A stretch of DNA of 64,000 bases from JAKVBH01 sp049800955. GTDB lineage: Bacteria > Pseudomonadota > Alphaproteobacteria > Rhodobacterales > Rhodobacteraceae. Within the stretch, counting starts at the first letter, position 1, and every line of letters begins with the position of its first letter. The notes under the pieces were generated by a model. It saw only the letters and a list, made by a program, of their open reading frames with translations, did not search any database and was not told where the DNA came from. Shown one piece after another: positions 36,151 to 43,802 of the stretch. A program made the position numbers and the translations under genes. The stretch spans positions 26,598 through 90,597 of the forward strand of contig NZ_JBNAGA010000005.1 in assembly GCF_049800955.1 (NCBI RefSeq), read 5' to 3'.

Positions 36151-36206
36151 CGTGGCCTCGAGGCCACGTTTGGCGGGGGTTCGGAGCCCGATCAGGGGCT
36201 CCGAAC
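36151..36206. terminator. Two adjacent perfect hairpins between prsT and the export gene
   Basis: CGTGGCCTCGAGGCCACG (36151-36168) is an 18-bp perfect palindrome. GTTCGGAGCCC and GGGCTCCGAAC (36179-36189 and 36196-36206) form an 11-bp stem with a 6-base loop directly after the prsT stop. On the minus strand they come one after the other below prsT. No clear T-run follows. They probably terminate or attenuate prsT transcription or stabilise its 3' end. Confidence 0.6.
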
Positions 36207-36210
36207 GGAC

Positions 36211-38646
36211 TTATTGATCCGTGGTAAGCTCTGCGAGGCGCTGATTGGCCACGCTCAGTTGCGGCAGATCACGTCCTTCAGCCAGCTCGATCATGCGCTG
36301 GAACCGTTCAATGGCATCCGCCGTCCGCCCCAGATCGGCATAGGCCATCGCGAGGTGGTATTGCGCCAGAGGATCATTGGGCAGACCATCCGCACCCGCC
36401 TCCAGATAGGGCAGCGCATCCTGCACATTGCCCCGGCGATATTCGATCCAGCCATAGGTGTCCTTGAAGGCTGCAGGCTCAAGGCTGCGCAAGCGCCGGG
36501 CAATATTGAAGGCACGCTCCAGGCTTTCTGCATCGTCGCGGTGCACGCTGAGCATGCTGGCAAGGTTGTTGGCGGCAATCACATCAGAGCTGTTGAGAGC
36601 GTAGATGCGCTCATAGATGTCGATGGCGTCATCGAAGCGATCTTGCTGCTCCAATGTCCCGGCCTTGATCCAGAGCAGCTGACGGCTCTCGGGCAAGGCC
36701 TCCAGACCGGCGTCAATCACGGCGCTGGCGTCCTCCTGCCGGCCCTCACGGCGCAGCAGGCCATAGAGCAGCCGCACGGGCAGCTCCGCCTGTGGGGCCT
36801 CATCGATGAGCGCGCGCAGCTCCGCCTCGGCCGCCTCTGTCTCGCCCAGCAAGCTGTTCACATTGGCGCTCAGAAGCCGCAGCGGCTGGCTGTCAGGATC
36901 CTCGCTCAGGCGTTGATCCAACAGCGCGCGCGCCTGGTTTACCTGTCCGGCACGAACCTGGGTCGAGACCAGTACGGCAAGCGCGCGCAAATCGCCTTCG
37001 CTGCCATCGGCCTGCGCCTGCAACATCTCAAGCCCCTCATCGATCTGGTTCTGTCCCAGAAGGATCGCCGCATCCATCCGCTCCGCGGCTTCCTGGAAGC
37101 TGGGCAAAGAAGAGTTCCGCAACATGTCCGCAATTTCGCGCACTTCGTCAAAGCGCTGGTTTTGCAGCAGAAGCTCTGCCAACGCCGCGAGAATTTCAGG
37201 ATTGTTGTTCGAGGCGCGCCGTGCGTCCCGCAAGACGCTTTCGGCCGCGGCAGGACGGCCCTGCCCGGCCAGGAAGCGTGCATAGCGGAGGCTTTCATCG
37301 ACGCCAGCACCTGACGCCTCCACAGCCTTGGACAATTGTTCGCCCGCAAGATCCGTGCTGCCATCACGCTCGAACGCCGCGGCGAGAAGCGTCATGATCT
37401 GGGCATCGCGCGGCGCCTGGCTCTGGGCCGTGCGCAAGGCCACGATGGCGTCACCCGGCTGGTCGGCATCGATCAGCCAGGTCGCGCGCAGCTTGAGCGC
37501 ATCCACATTGGTGGGATCCTCTTCAAGCGCCTTGTCCACCAGAACCCGCGCCTTGTCGCGCTGCTCGGTGGCTTCATACATGCGGGCCTGCATGGCCATG
37601 ATGTTGCGTGTCTGATCGGATGGCTCTGCATCGGCCAGAACCTCGGTCAGCGCGGCAATGGCCTCTTCGGTCTTGCCATCCTCGAAATCCATCGTGGCCA
37701 GGAAAGCCGTGTAGAGATCCGCCTGGGCTGTGCCCTCATTGGCCGCCACAAGCGCGCGCAGCTCGGCGCGCCCTGCATCGCGATCGCGCATCTGGGTCAT
37801 GAAACGCACCACATCAAGATGGGGTCCCGTCTCGCCCGTCAGATCGCCAGCCTCGGCGCGCAGGAAGGCCTCGGCCCCGTCAATATCCTGCTGGGACAGA
37901 TGCCAGCGGATCATCGATTGCTTGACCTCGGTATTCTCGGGGAAGAGCGCGACCATGGACTTGAGATGCGCGCCAACACCTTCCACATCTTCGGCCTGCG
38001 CCAGCAGGCGCAGCTTGAGCGTGTTGTAGCGCAAACTGTCGGGCACCAGCTCCAGAGCCACCTCGAGATGCGGCAGGGCATCGGAGGGCAGCGGGCCTTC
38101 CATCAGGTGATCGATCACGATCTGGCGCAGCACGAGGTTCTCAGGCTGGGCCTCGATCTCCTGCTCCGCCGCCGCCGCGATGTCAGAGCGGCGCACCGTT
38201 GCGCGCTCCAGAACCGCCTCGCGGTAATCCAGCGCCAGCGCAATGGCCTTGGCCCGCGGCACGTTTGGATCAATCTCGATGGCCGCACGGCCATGACGCT
38301 CGACCTCGTTCCAATTGCCGATCGAAAACGCGCTTTCCGCCAGAATGAGACGCACTTCCGCCAGATCGGGATATTGCTCCACCAGACGCAGATACTGGCC
38401 ATAGGCCTCCTGCATCTGGCCCCGCTCCCGCAGGATGTCGGCATAGGTTTTGCGCGCTTCCAGATGGAAGCCGTCATTCTGGAAAACATTGCGCAGCTCG
38501 ATCAGCGCGCGATCCTCGTCGCCTTCGGCGATGAGGGACATGGCGGATTCAAAATATTCCTGAGCCCGCTCTTCCGGCGTCTTGCAGGCGGCAAGGGCGA
38601 GAGTGGACAGAAGGACAAAGGCTGGTACGGGGATACGTCGGGTCAC
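36211..38646 (-). CDS. prsT: TPR lipoprotein of exosortase-linked EPS system (PrsT-like)
   Basis: The 811-residue protein has a lipoprotein signal peptide (LALAAC, lipidated Cys about residue 21). About twenty tetratricopeptide-like helical pairs follow along the length, e.g. ALIELRNVFQNDGFHLEARK and APQAELPVRLLYGLLRREGR. The length and the lipobox match the PEP-CTERM/XrtA-associated TPR lipoprotein PrsT. It is probably an inner-leaflet-of-outer-membrane or periplasmic scaffold for the export machinery. A palindromic TTTCACT/AGTGAAA site lies 87 bp upstream. It sits between the sugar transferase and the export protein. Confidence 0.88.
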   Translation of the reverse strand: MTRRIPVPAFVLLSTLALAACKTPEERAQEYFESAMSLIAEGDEDRALIELRNVFQNDGFHLEARKTYADILRERGQMQEAYGQYLRLVEQYPDLAEVRLILAESAFSIGNWNEVERHGRAAIEIDPNVPRAKAIALALDYREAVLERATVRRSDIAAAAEQEIEAQPENLVLRQIVIDHLMEGPLPSDALPHLEVALELVPDSLRYNTLKLRLLAQAEDVEGVGAHLKSMVALFPENTEVKQSMIRWHLSQQDIDGAEAFLRAEAGDLTGETGPHLDVVRFMTQMRDRDAGRAELRALVAANEGTAQADLYTAFLATMDFEDGKTEEAIAALTEVLADAEPSDQTRNIMAMQARMYEATEQRDKARVLVDKALEEDPTNVDALKLRATWLIDADQPGDAIVALRTAQSQAPRDAQIMTLLAAAFERDGSTDLAGEQLSKAVEASGAGVDESLRYARFLAGQGRPAAAESVLRDARRASNNNPEILAALAELLLQNQRFDEVREIADMLRNSSLPSFQEAAERMDAAILLGQNQIDEGLEMLQAQADGSEGDLRALAVLVSTQVRAGQVNQARALLDQRLSEDPDSQPLRLLSANVNSLLGETEAAEAELRALIDEAPQAELPVRLLYGLLRREGRQEDASAVIDAGLEALPESRQLLWIKAGTLEQQDRFDDAIDIYERIYALNSSDVIAANNLASMLSVHRDDAESLERAFNIARRLRSLEPAAFKDTYGWIEYRRGNVQDALPYLEAGADGLPNDPLAQYHLAMAYADLGRTADAIERFQRMIELAEGRDLPQLSVANQRLAELTTDQ

Positions 38647-38732
38647 GTGAAAGGCTCGCTGTTATGCACTTGGGGTATCTATATCCGATCCATAAAGCGC
38701 AAATACGTTAAATTTCGGGCGGAGTTTATCAA

Positions 38733-38751
38733 TTTCACTTGAGCAGTGAAA
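38733..38751. promoter_or_regulatory. Inverted repeat upstream of prsT
   Basis: TTTCACT and AGTGAAA form perfect 7-bp arms around TGAGC, 87 bp before the prsT start and between prsT and the sugar transferase gene. The spacer contains the TTGAGC core seen at 16775-16797 and 43594-43613. It is an operator candidate; no promoter boxes were confirmed. Confidence 0.4.
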
Positions 38752-38873
38752 CCGCACAGATCAAGGACTACACGAGAAATTGGGCATGATGGAGGCAAGA
38801 TCCGAGATTTGCCCATAAGATGTCCCGCGCCCGGAAGAGGCACGGGGGGTCACACAGCAGAATAGAGCGGAGT

Positions 38874-39569
38874 TCAGTGTCCGGTGGCCCGGACGACGAC
38901 ACGCAGGGTCATCAGGATGAGGCGCAGATCGGTCTTCAGCGAGGTTTCGCGGCGATAGAGCGCATCATAGCGGGCGCGGCCTGCAAAGGTGGTGTTGTTG
39001 CGGGACGAGACCTGCCAGGGGCCTGTAATGCCGGGGCGGAGCGCATAATAATCCGTGCCGGGATAGATGGCGCGTTGCTCAGGCATCATGGGGCGCGGAC
39101 CCACCAGGCTCATTTCCCCGGTGATCACATTGAGCAGCTGCGGGAGTTCATCCAGAGAGGTCCGGCGCAGGATACGGCCAAACCGGGTAATCCGGGGATC
39201 ATCCTTGAGCTTTTGCGTTGCGGCCCATTCGGCCTTGGCCTGCGGATTTTCCGCGAGATAGGCGGCGAGCTGGTTTTCTGCATCCACAACCATGGAGCGC
39301 AGTTTCCACATCCGGTAAATCCGGCCATTCCGGCCGACACGTTCCTGAGTGTAGAACGGCTTGCCGCCACCCAGGGCAACACAAAAGGCCAGCATCAGGA
39401 TGACGGGGACAACAATCGGCGCGGAGATCAGCACAAGCGTCACATCAAGTGCGCGCTTGCCGAAGCGCCGGTAAAACGCCGATCCCGATGTGCGATCACC
39501 ATGCTCTGCGGGGAGAGCAGGTTGCGCCACGAGGGTTGATGGCGGAGTTTCTTTAAAATGAACTGTCAA
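38874..39569 (-). CDS. Initiating sugar phosphotransferase (WbaP/ExoY-like)
   Basis: The 231-residue protein has one N-terminal membrane segment (ALDVTLVLISAPIVVPVILM) and then the catalytic domain of bacterial sugar transferases: KLRSMV, LRRTSLDELPQLLNV, MSLVGPRPM and PGITGPWQVS. It probably transfers a hexose-1-phosphate from a nucleotide sugar to undecaprenyl phosphate, the first step of EPS repeat assembly. The start is TTG 39569, with AAGGG about 8 bases upstream; there is no in-frame ATG earlier. It is the first gene of the minus-strand EPS core and diverges from the ATPase gene across 500 bp. Confidence 0.9.
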   Translation of the reverse strand: MTVHFKETPPSTLVAQPALPAEHGDRTSGSAFYRRFGKRALDVTLVLISAPIVVPVILMLAFCVALGGGKPFYTQERVGRNGRIYRMWKLRSMVVDAENQLAAYLAENPQAKAEWAATQKLKDDPRITRFGRILRRTSLDELPQLLNVITGEMSLVGPRPMMPEQRAIYPGTDYYALRPGITGPWQVSSRNNTTFAGRARYDALYRRETSLKTDLRLILMTLRVVVRATGH

Positions 39570-40069
39570 AAAGAGTACCCTTTCCCGTCGCCTCCAAGAG
39601 CGCCACCGGGCAGATACCGGACCGACAGACTGTCTTCCCGAAACTGATTTAAAACAGGCAGCAGCAAAAGTGATCTCTCAGGCAAACAACGCAATCGTAA
39701 CAGGACCGATAATTAACGACATCTTTACCTATTTCGGCCTGTTCGGCAATGGCTATATTCCTGACTTGCCGGTGCAATGCCCTGTTTTCCTTGTGCCATG
39801 CACGGGGAAAAAACTACGAAACGCATTGTTTCTGACTTAAGGTCACCCCACATCAACCCTGGTATGGATGCGGTTCACCCGGTGGTTGTGCGCGCGCCTC
39901 GAATCGATCTGAATTGATCTGAGCGTCACACCCGCCACAACTCTTCCTGCCTTCGCCTTGTTGTGACCATCTTTTGTAGATATTGCGTTGCAGCATGCCT
40001 CGGGTGCGTCTGCACAGGTGCATGTTAAGAGGTAAACAGCATATTTTTAAGGGCAACAGCCTGATATCC
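39570..40069. promoter_or_regulatory. 500-bp divergent control region of the EPS core
   Basis: It is gene-free and separates the two arms of the EPS core. Two tandem 10-bp copies, TCGATCTGAA and TTGATCTGAG, lie at 39904-39923, one helical turn apart. A short TGCACAGGTGCA palindrome is at 40011-40022. A stretch at 39825-39842 (ATTGTTTCTGACTTAAGG) resembles the ATTGTCTT element upstream of manC. A promoter could be TTGTTG and TATTGC spaced 17 bp (about 39959-39987), but this is a weak match. Confidence 0.4.
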
Positions 40070-40957
40070 ATGGGCAGCAGTTTAAACATTTACACAGAGT
40101 ATTTTGGACTGCGCGAGCGGCCCTTTTCCCTCGTGCCCGATCCGGATTTCCTGTTCTGGTCCCAGCCGCACAAACGCGCTTATTCCATGCTGGAATACGG
40201 GATCCTGACCCATGCCCCCATCACATTGATCACCGGGGAGGTCGGCGCGGGCAAGACCACGATCCTGCACCATCTTCTGAAATCGGTAGAGGAAGATGTG
40301 CAGGTGGGGCTGGTGTCCAATGCCCATGGTTCGCGTGGCGAGCTGCTGCGCTGGGTCTTGCTGGCGCTCGATCAGCAGGCCAAACCCGATGAAACCTATG
40401 TCGATCTCTTTGGCCGCTTTCAGCAATATCTGATCGAGGAATATGCCCGGGGGCGCCGGGTTATCCTGATCTTCGATGAGGCCCAGAACCTCAGCATCGA
40501 GAGCCTCGAAGAGCTCAGGATGTTCACCAATATCAATTCCAACAAGGATGAGCTTTTGCAGCTTGTGCTGGTTGGTCAGCCCGAGCTGCGCGAGATCATC
40601 GCGCGCCCGGAATTGCGCCAGTTTGCCCAGCGGGTCTCGGCGGCCTTCCACCTGCCGGCCATGGACCGCCTGACAGTGCGCGCCTATATCAATCACCGCC
40701 TCGAAGTGGCGGGAGCACAATATCCGTTGTTCTCGACAACGGCCGCAGATCTGATCCATGAGGCCTCGGGCGGCGTGCCCCGGCTCGTCAACCAGATCTG
40801 CGATTTCTCCTTGGTTTATGCCTATACCAAGAATAATGCCAAGGTTTCGCGTCTGACCGTACAGCAGGTACTGGATGACGGCGTGTTTTTTGCAGGTAAC
40901 CTCGCGCTCGCTGCGATCAATCCGGAACCGGCAGCAAGCCAGGACAAGGGTCTCTGA
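40070..40957 (+). CDS. ExeA-like AAA ATPase of exosortase-linked EPS locus
   Basis: The 295-residue protein starts with YTEYFGLRERPFSLVPDPDF, the typical opening of the PEP-CTERM/XrtA-associated ATPases. It has a Walker A GEVGAGKTT (56-64), a Walker B VILIFDEAQN (131-140) and a sensor region VLVGQPELREI. It resembles the ExeA/GspA ATPases that act with secretion complexes. It probably supplies energy or assembly control to EPS export. ATG 40070 is chosen because it matches the family start; ATG 40022 with AGG upstream is an alternative. It is followed by the Wzz-like gene after 2 bp. Confidence 0.9.
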   Translation: MGSSLNIYTEYFGLRERPFSLVPDPDFLFWSQPHKRAYSMLEYGILTHAPITLITGEVGAGKTTILHHLLKSVEEDVQVGLVSNAHGSRGELLRWVLLALDQQAKPDETYVDLFGRFQQYLIEEYARGRRVILIFDEAQNLSIESLEELRMFTNINSNKDELLQLVLVGQPELREIIARPELRQFAQRVSAAFHLPAMDRLTVRAYINHRLEVAGAQYPLFSTTAADLIHEASGGVPRLVNQICDFSLVYAYTKNNAKVSRLTVQQVLDDGVFFAGNLALAAINPEPAASQDKGL

Positions 40958-40959
40958 GA

Positions 40960-42516
40960 ATGGATCTCCGCTTTTATTTTTCTCTCTTCCTGCGCCGGAT
41001 ACATTATTTCGTTCTGACGGTAGTGATCTGTTCGGTGCTGGGCATCCTGATCGCGCGCACCTTGCCGACGGTCTATGAATCTGAGGCCCTTCTGGTTGTG
41101 GAATCCGAACAGATCCCCGGCGATCTCGCAGAAACCACAGTCCGTGTGCAGGCGGTGGAACAGCTGCAGATCATCCAGCAACGCATCCTTGCGCGCAGCA
41201 TCCTGACAGAGATGGCCAATCGGCTCGACATCTATGCCGACAGGCGCCGCGCCGGAGAGCGCCCGCTGACCGCCGATGAAATCGTACAGGATTTGCGCGA
41301 GCGCATCAAAATCCGGATCACCGGGGGCGCCAATGCGCGCAATGTCTCCGCGACCCTGGTCAATATCGCCTTCACCGCGCCAACAGGCCCGCTGTCGGCC
41401 TCTGTGACCAATGAAATCGTGACATTGATACTGCGCGAAGATGTCGGCATGCGCACGAGCGTTGCCCGCGAAACGCTGGAGTTTTTCGAACAGGAGGTTG
41501 CCCGGCTGGATCGCGAATTGTCCACGGCCTCTGCGGCAGTGCTTGAATTCAAGGAAGCCAATATCGAGGCTTTGCCCGACAGTCTCGATTTCCGCCGCTC
41601 GCAACAGGCGGCCGCTCAGGAGCGTCTCGTTCTGCTGGAACGCCAGACCGCAATCCTGCTGGATCAGCAGGAACGGCTGAAGCGTCTGATCAGCCTGGCC
41701 AGCGAAAGCACGGACCGGATCCCGCAGGAGGCGGCAACCCCCGAACAGGAACAATTGCAGGCGCTCAAGGATCAGCGGCGCCAGCTGCTGGCCATCCTGT
41801 CGCCCGAGAACCCCCGCCTCAAACTGATTGATCAACAAATCGCACCGCTCGAAGAGATCGTCTCAGCGCAGATGAATGCGCAGGTGCTGACAGATGATGG
41901 CGAGGTCATGACACCTGGCCAATTGCAACTGGCCGAAATCGAAGGCCAGCTGGAATTTCTGGAAGATCAGAAAACGCAGATCACGGCAGAGATTGATCGT
42001 CTGACCACCAGCATCGAGGCCACACCCGGCAATGCCAGCACGCTGTCGAGCCTGGAGCGGGCCTATGCTGCAATCCAGCAGCAATATAACGAGGCGGTGG
42101 CCGCCCGGGCCAAGGCCGAGACCGGCGACACGATCGAAGCCCTGTCCAAAGGCCAGCGGATCACTGTGATTGAACAGGCCGTGGCGCCCAATCAACCCAC
42201 GAGCCCCAACCGTCCGCTGATTGCAGCGGCAGGTGTTGGCGGCGGGGTGGTGCTGGGCGCGGCCCTCGTGCTTCTCGTCGAGATGTTCCGCCCCGGCATC
42301 CGCCGGCCTGCGGATCTGACCAGGGGCCTGGGCATTACAACCTTTGCCACGCTGCCTTATCTGCGCACGCGCCGTGAGATTGTCCGGCGTCGCCTGCTTG
42401 TCTGGGGCGGGCTGTTGGCGGCGCTGGCGCTCTTTGCCGCCGCACTTTGGGCCATCGATACCTACTATACGCCACTGGACCTTCTGCTGGAGCAAATCCA
42501 GCGGCGGCTGCGCTAA
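40960..42516 (+). CDS. Wzz/Wzc-like chain-length regulator (PEP-CTERM-type)
   Basis: The 518-residue protein has an N-terminal membrane helix (~15-35), a long periplasmic coiled coil (~165-390), a second membrane helix at ~410-435 and a third near the C-terminus (~480-500). This is the layout of the chain-length determinant protein of exosortase-linked EPS loci. It has no fused kinase domain; the kinase is a separate gene at 42539. It controls polymer length and couples polymerisation to export. It is 2 bp after the ATPase gene and 22 bp before the kinase gene, so the three form an operon. Confidence 0.88.
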   Translation: MDLRFYFSLFLRRIHYFVLTVVICSVLGILIARTLPTVYESEALLVVESEQIPGDLAETTVRVQAVEQLQIIQQRILARSILTEMANRLDIYADRRRAGERPLTADEIVQDLRERIKIRITGGANARNVSATLVNIAFTAPTGPLSASVTNEIVTLILREDVGMRTSVARETLEFFEQEVARLDRELSTASAAVLEFKEANIEALPDSLDFRRSQQAAAQERLVLLERQTAILLDQQERLKRLISLASESTDRIPQEAATPEQEQLQALKDQRRQLLAILSPENPRLKLIDQQIAPLEEIVSAQMNAQVLTDDGEVMTPGQLQLAEIEGQLEFLEDQKTQITAEIDRLTTSIEATPGNASTLSSLERAYAAIQQQYNEAVAARAKAETGDTIEALSKGQRITVIEQAVAPNQPTSPNRPLIAAAGVGGGVVLGAALVLLVEMFRPGIRRPADLTRGLGITTFATLPYLRTRREIVRRRLLVWGGLLAALALFAAALWAIDTYYTPLDLLLEQIQRRLR

Positions 42517-42538
42517 GACACGGACGCGAGGACGCGAC

Positions 42539-43369
42539 ATGGAAAAGATACAAAAAGCACTCGCCAAGGCCCGGGACAGCCGCGAAGGGGGAACCCCGTC
42601 CACACCGCGCGAGCGCACCGCCCCGGCCCCCGCACGCGGCCCGCAGGTTCAGCATGATGGCGACCCCTGGAGCCTGCTGCAAAAATTCCATCCCGATGAG
42701 GCGCGGCTGATCCAGTCGCGGATCATGACACTCCATACCGGGCAGGCTGCCACACATTTCGATGTCATGCGCACCAAGACATTGCAGACCATGCGCGCCA
42801 ACAACTGGCGCCGTCTGGCCATCACATCGCCCTCGCCCTCCGCCGGCAAGAGCACCATTGCGCTGAACCTCGCCTTCTCGATCGCCCGCCAGCCGGACCT
42901 GCGCGCCATTCTCGCCGAGCTCGACCTGCGCCGCCCCTCCATTGGCAAGACATTGAACATAACCCCGCCCCACGGCATCGCCGATGTCTTGCGCGGCCGG
43001 GTGGACTTTGCCGATCAGGCCTTGTGTCACAATGACAATATGGCCTTCTCCCTGAGCAAGGGCAGCGTCGGCAATACCGCCGAATTGCTCAACAGCGCCG
43101 AGATCGTGAATCAGCTGGCGGATATAGAAGCCCGTTTTGCACCCGACGTCATGATCTTCGACATGCCCCCCATGCTGGTCAATGATGACATGATGGCCTT
43201 TGCCGGTCAGGTGGATTGCGTCTTGCTTGTGGCGGCCGCAGAAACCACGACTGTAAAAGAGATCGACACCTGTGAACGGGAGCTGGCCAGCCAGACAAAT
43301 GTCATGGGTGTCGCGCTCAACAAATGCCGCTACATGGGACCGGATTACGGCTACAGCTATTACAGCTGA
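42539..43369 (+). CDS. Bacterial tyrosine kinase (BY-kinase, CpsD/CapB-like)
   Basis: The 276-residue protein has a Walker A PSPSAGKST (about 97-105), a Walker A' ILAELDLRRPSI and a Walker B VMIFDMPPM. The C-terminal tyrosine cluster (YMGPDYGYSYYS, five Tyr) is typical of the autophosphorylation tail. It is the cytoplasmic partner of the Wzz-like protein; cyclic phosphorylation of the tail controls polymerisation and export. The start is ATG 42539 with GAGG about 8 bases upstream, and the longer open frame is not coding. It is the last gene of the plus-strand operon that begins at 40070. Confidence 0.9.
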   Translation: MEKIQKALAKARDSREGGTPSTPRERTAPAPARGPQVQHDGDPWSLLQKFHPDEARLIQSRIMTLHTGQAATHFDVMRTKTLQTMRANNWRRLAITSPSPSAGKSTIALNLAFSIARQPDLRAILAELDLRRPSIGKTLNITPPHGIADVLRGRVDFADQALCHNDNMAFSLSKGSVGNTAELLNSAEIVNQLADIEARFAPDVMIFDMPPMLVNDDMMAFAGQVDCVLLVAAAETTTVKEIDTCERELASQTNVMGVALNKCRYMGPDYGYSYYS

Positions 43370-43802
43370 GATCCAGACGCTCTCCTCTTTGCATCTCCTT
43401 CCTCCCGCCCGCGCTGAGCCGCGTTTGGGCAGCACCGTCACCGCGCCGTAACTGGGCTGTCACGGAGACTGGCGCCCGCGTGAGATAGCGCGCCCTCTCC
43501 CCTCTGGCCCGCTCTGCGGGGCCTCTTTGCGGCCCTCATCAGGCGGACGCGACACCAAATGGCCCATGATTCCCGACAAGCGGGAATCGGCCATGCTCAA
43601 ATCAATTTGAGCAAGTTTCCGACGACAATCTCCCCCCTCAGCCCACACTGTTGCAATGGATGGAAACACAGGGTCTTGGATGTCCTGTTTTCGTCTTTTT
43701 TCCTTCTCAAACGCGCCTAACCACGGGGCTAGCCAAGAGGGTGTCGATGAAAAAATCGACAGCAGAATCTGCTGTTCTGTTTCACTCTAGGGAGCGCTGC
43801 CA
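43370..43802 (+). promoter_or_regulatory. 433-bp leader with four perfect inverted repeats
   Basis: No gene was found. It contains: GATTCCCG/CGGGAATC with a 5-base spacer (43568-43588); TGCTCAAATCAATTTGAGCA with 9-bp arms and a 2-base centre (43594-43613); TGTCGAT/ATCGACA (43742-43761, 6-base spacer); and CAGCAGA/TCTGCTG (43760-43774). The last two overlap by two bases and lie 29-61 bp before the start codon of the beta-helix gene. They may be operators or mutually exclusive leader hairpins. A pyrimidine-rich run (TTTTTTCCTTCTC) lies between the groups. Confidence 0.45.

Noticed and set aside
37336..38742. 468-codon plus-strand open frame opposite prsT
   Set aside because: It is a shadow of the TPR gene; the lipobox and TPR pattern are on the minus strand.
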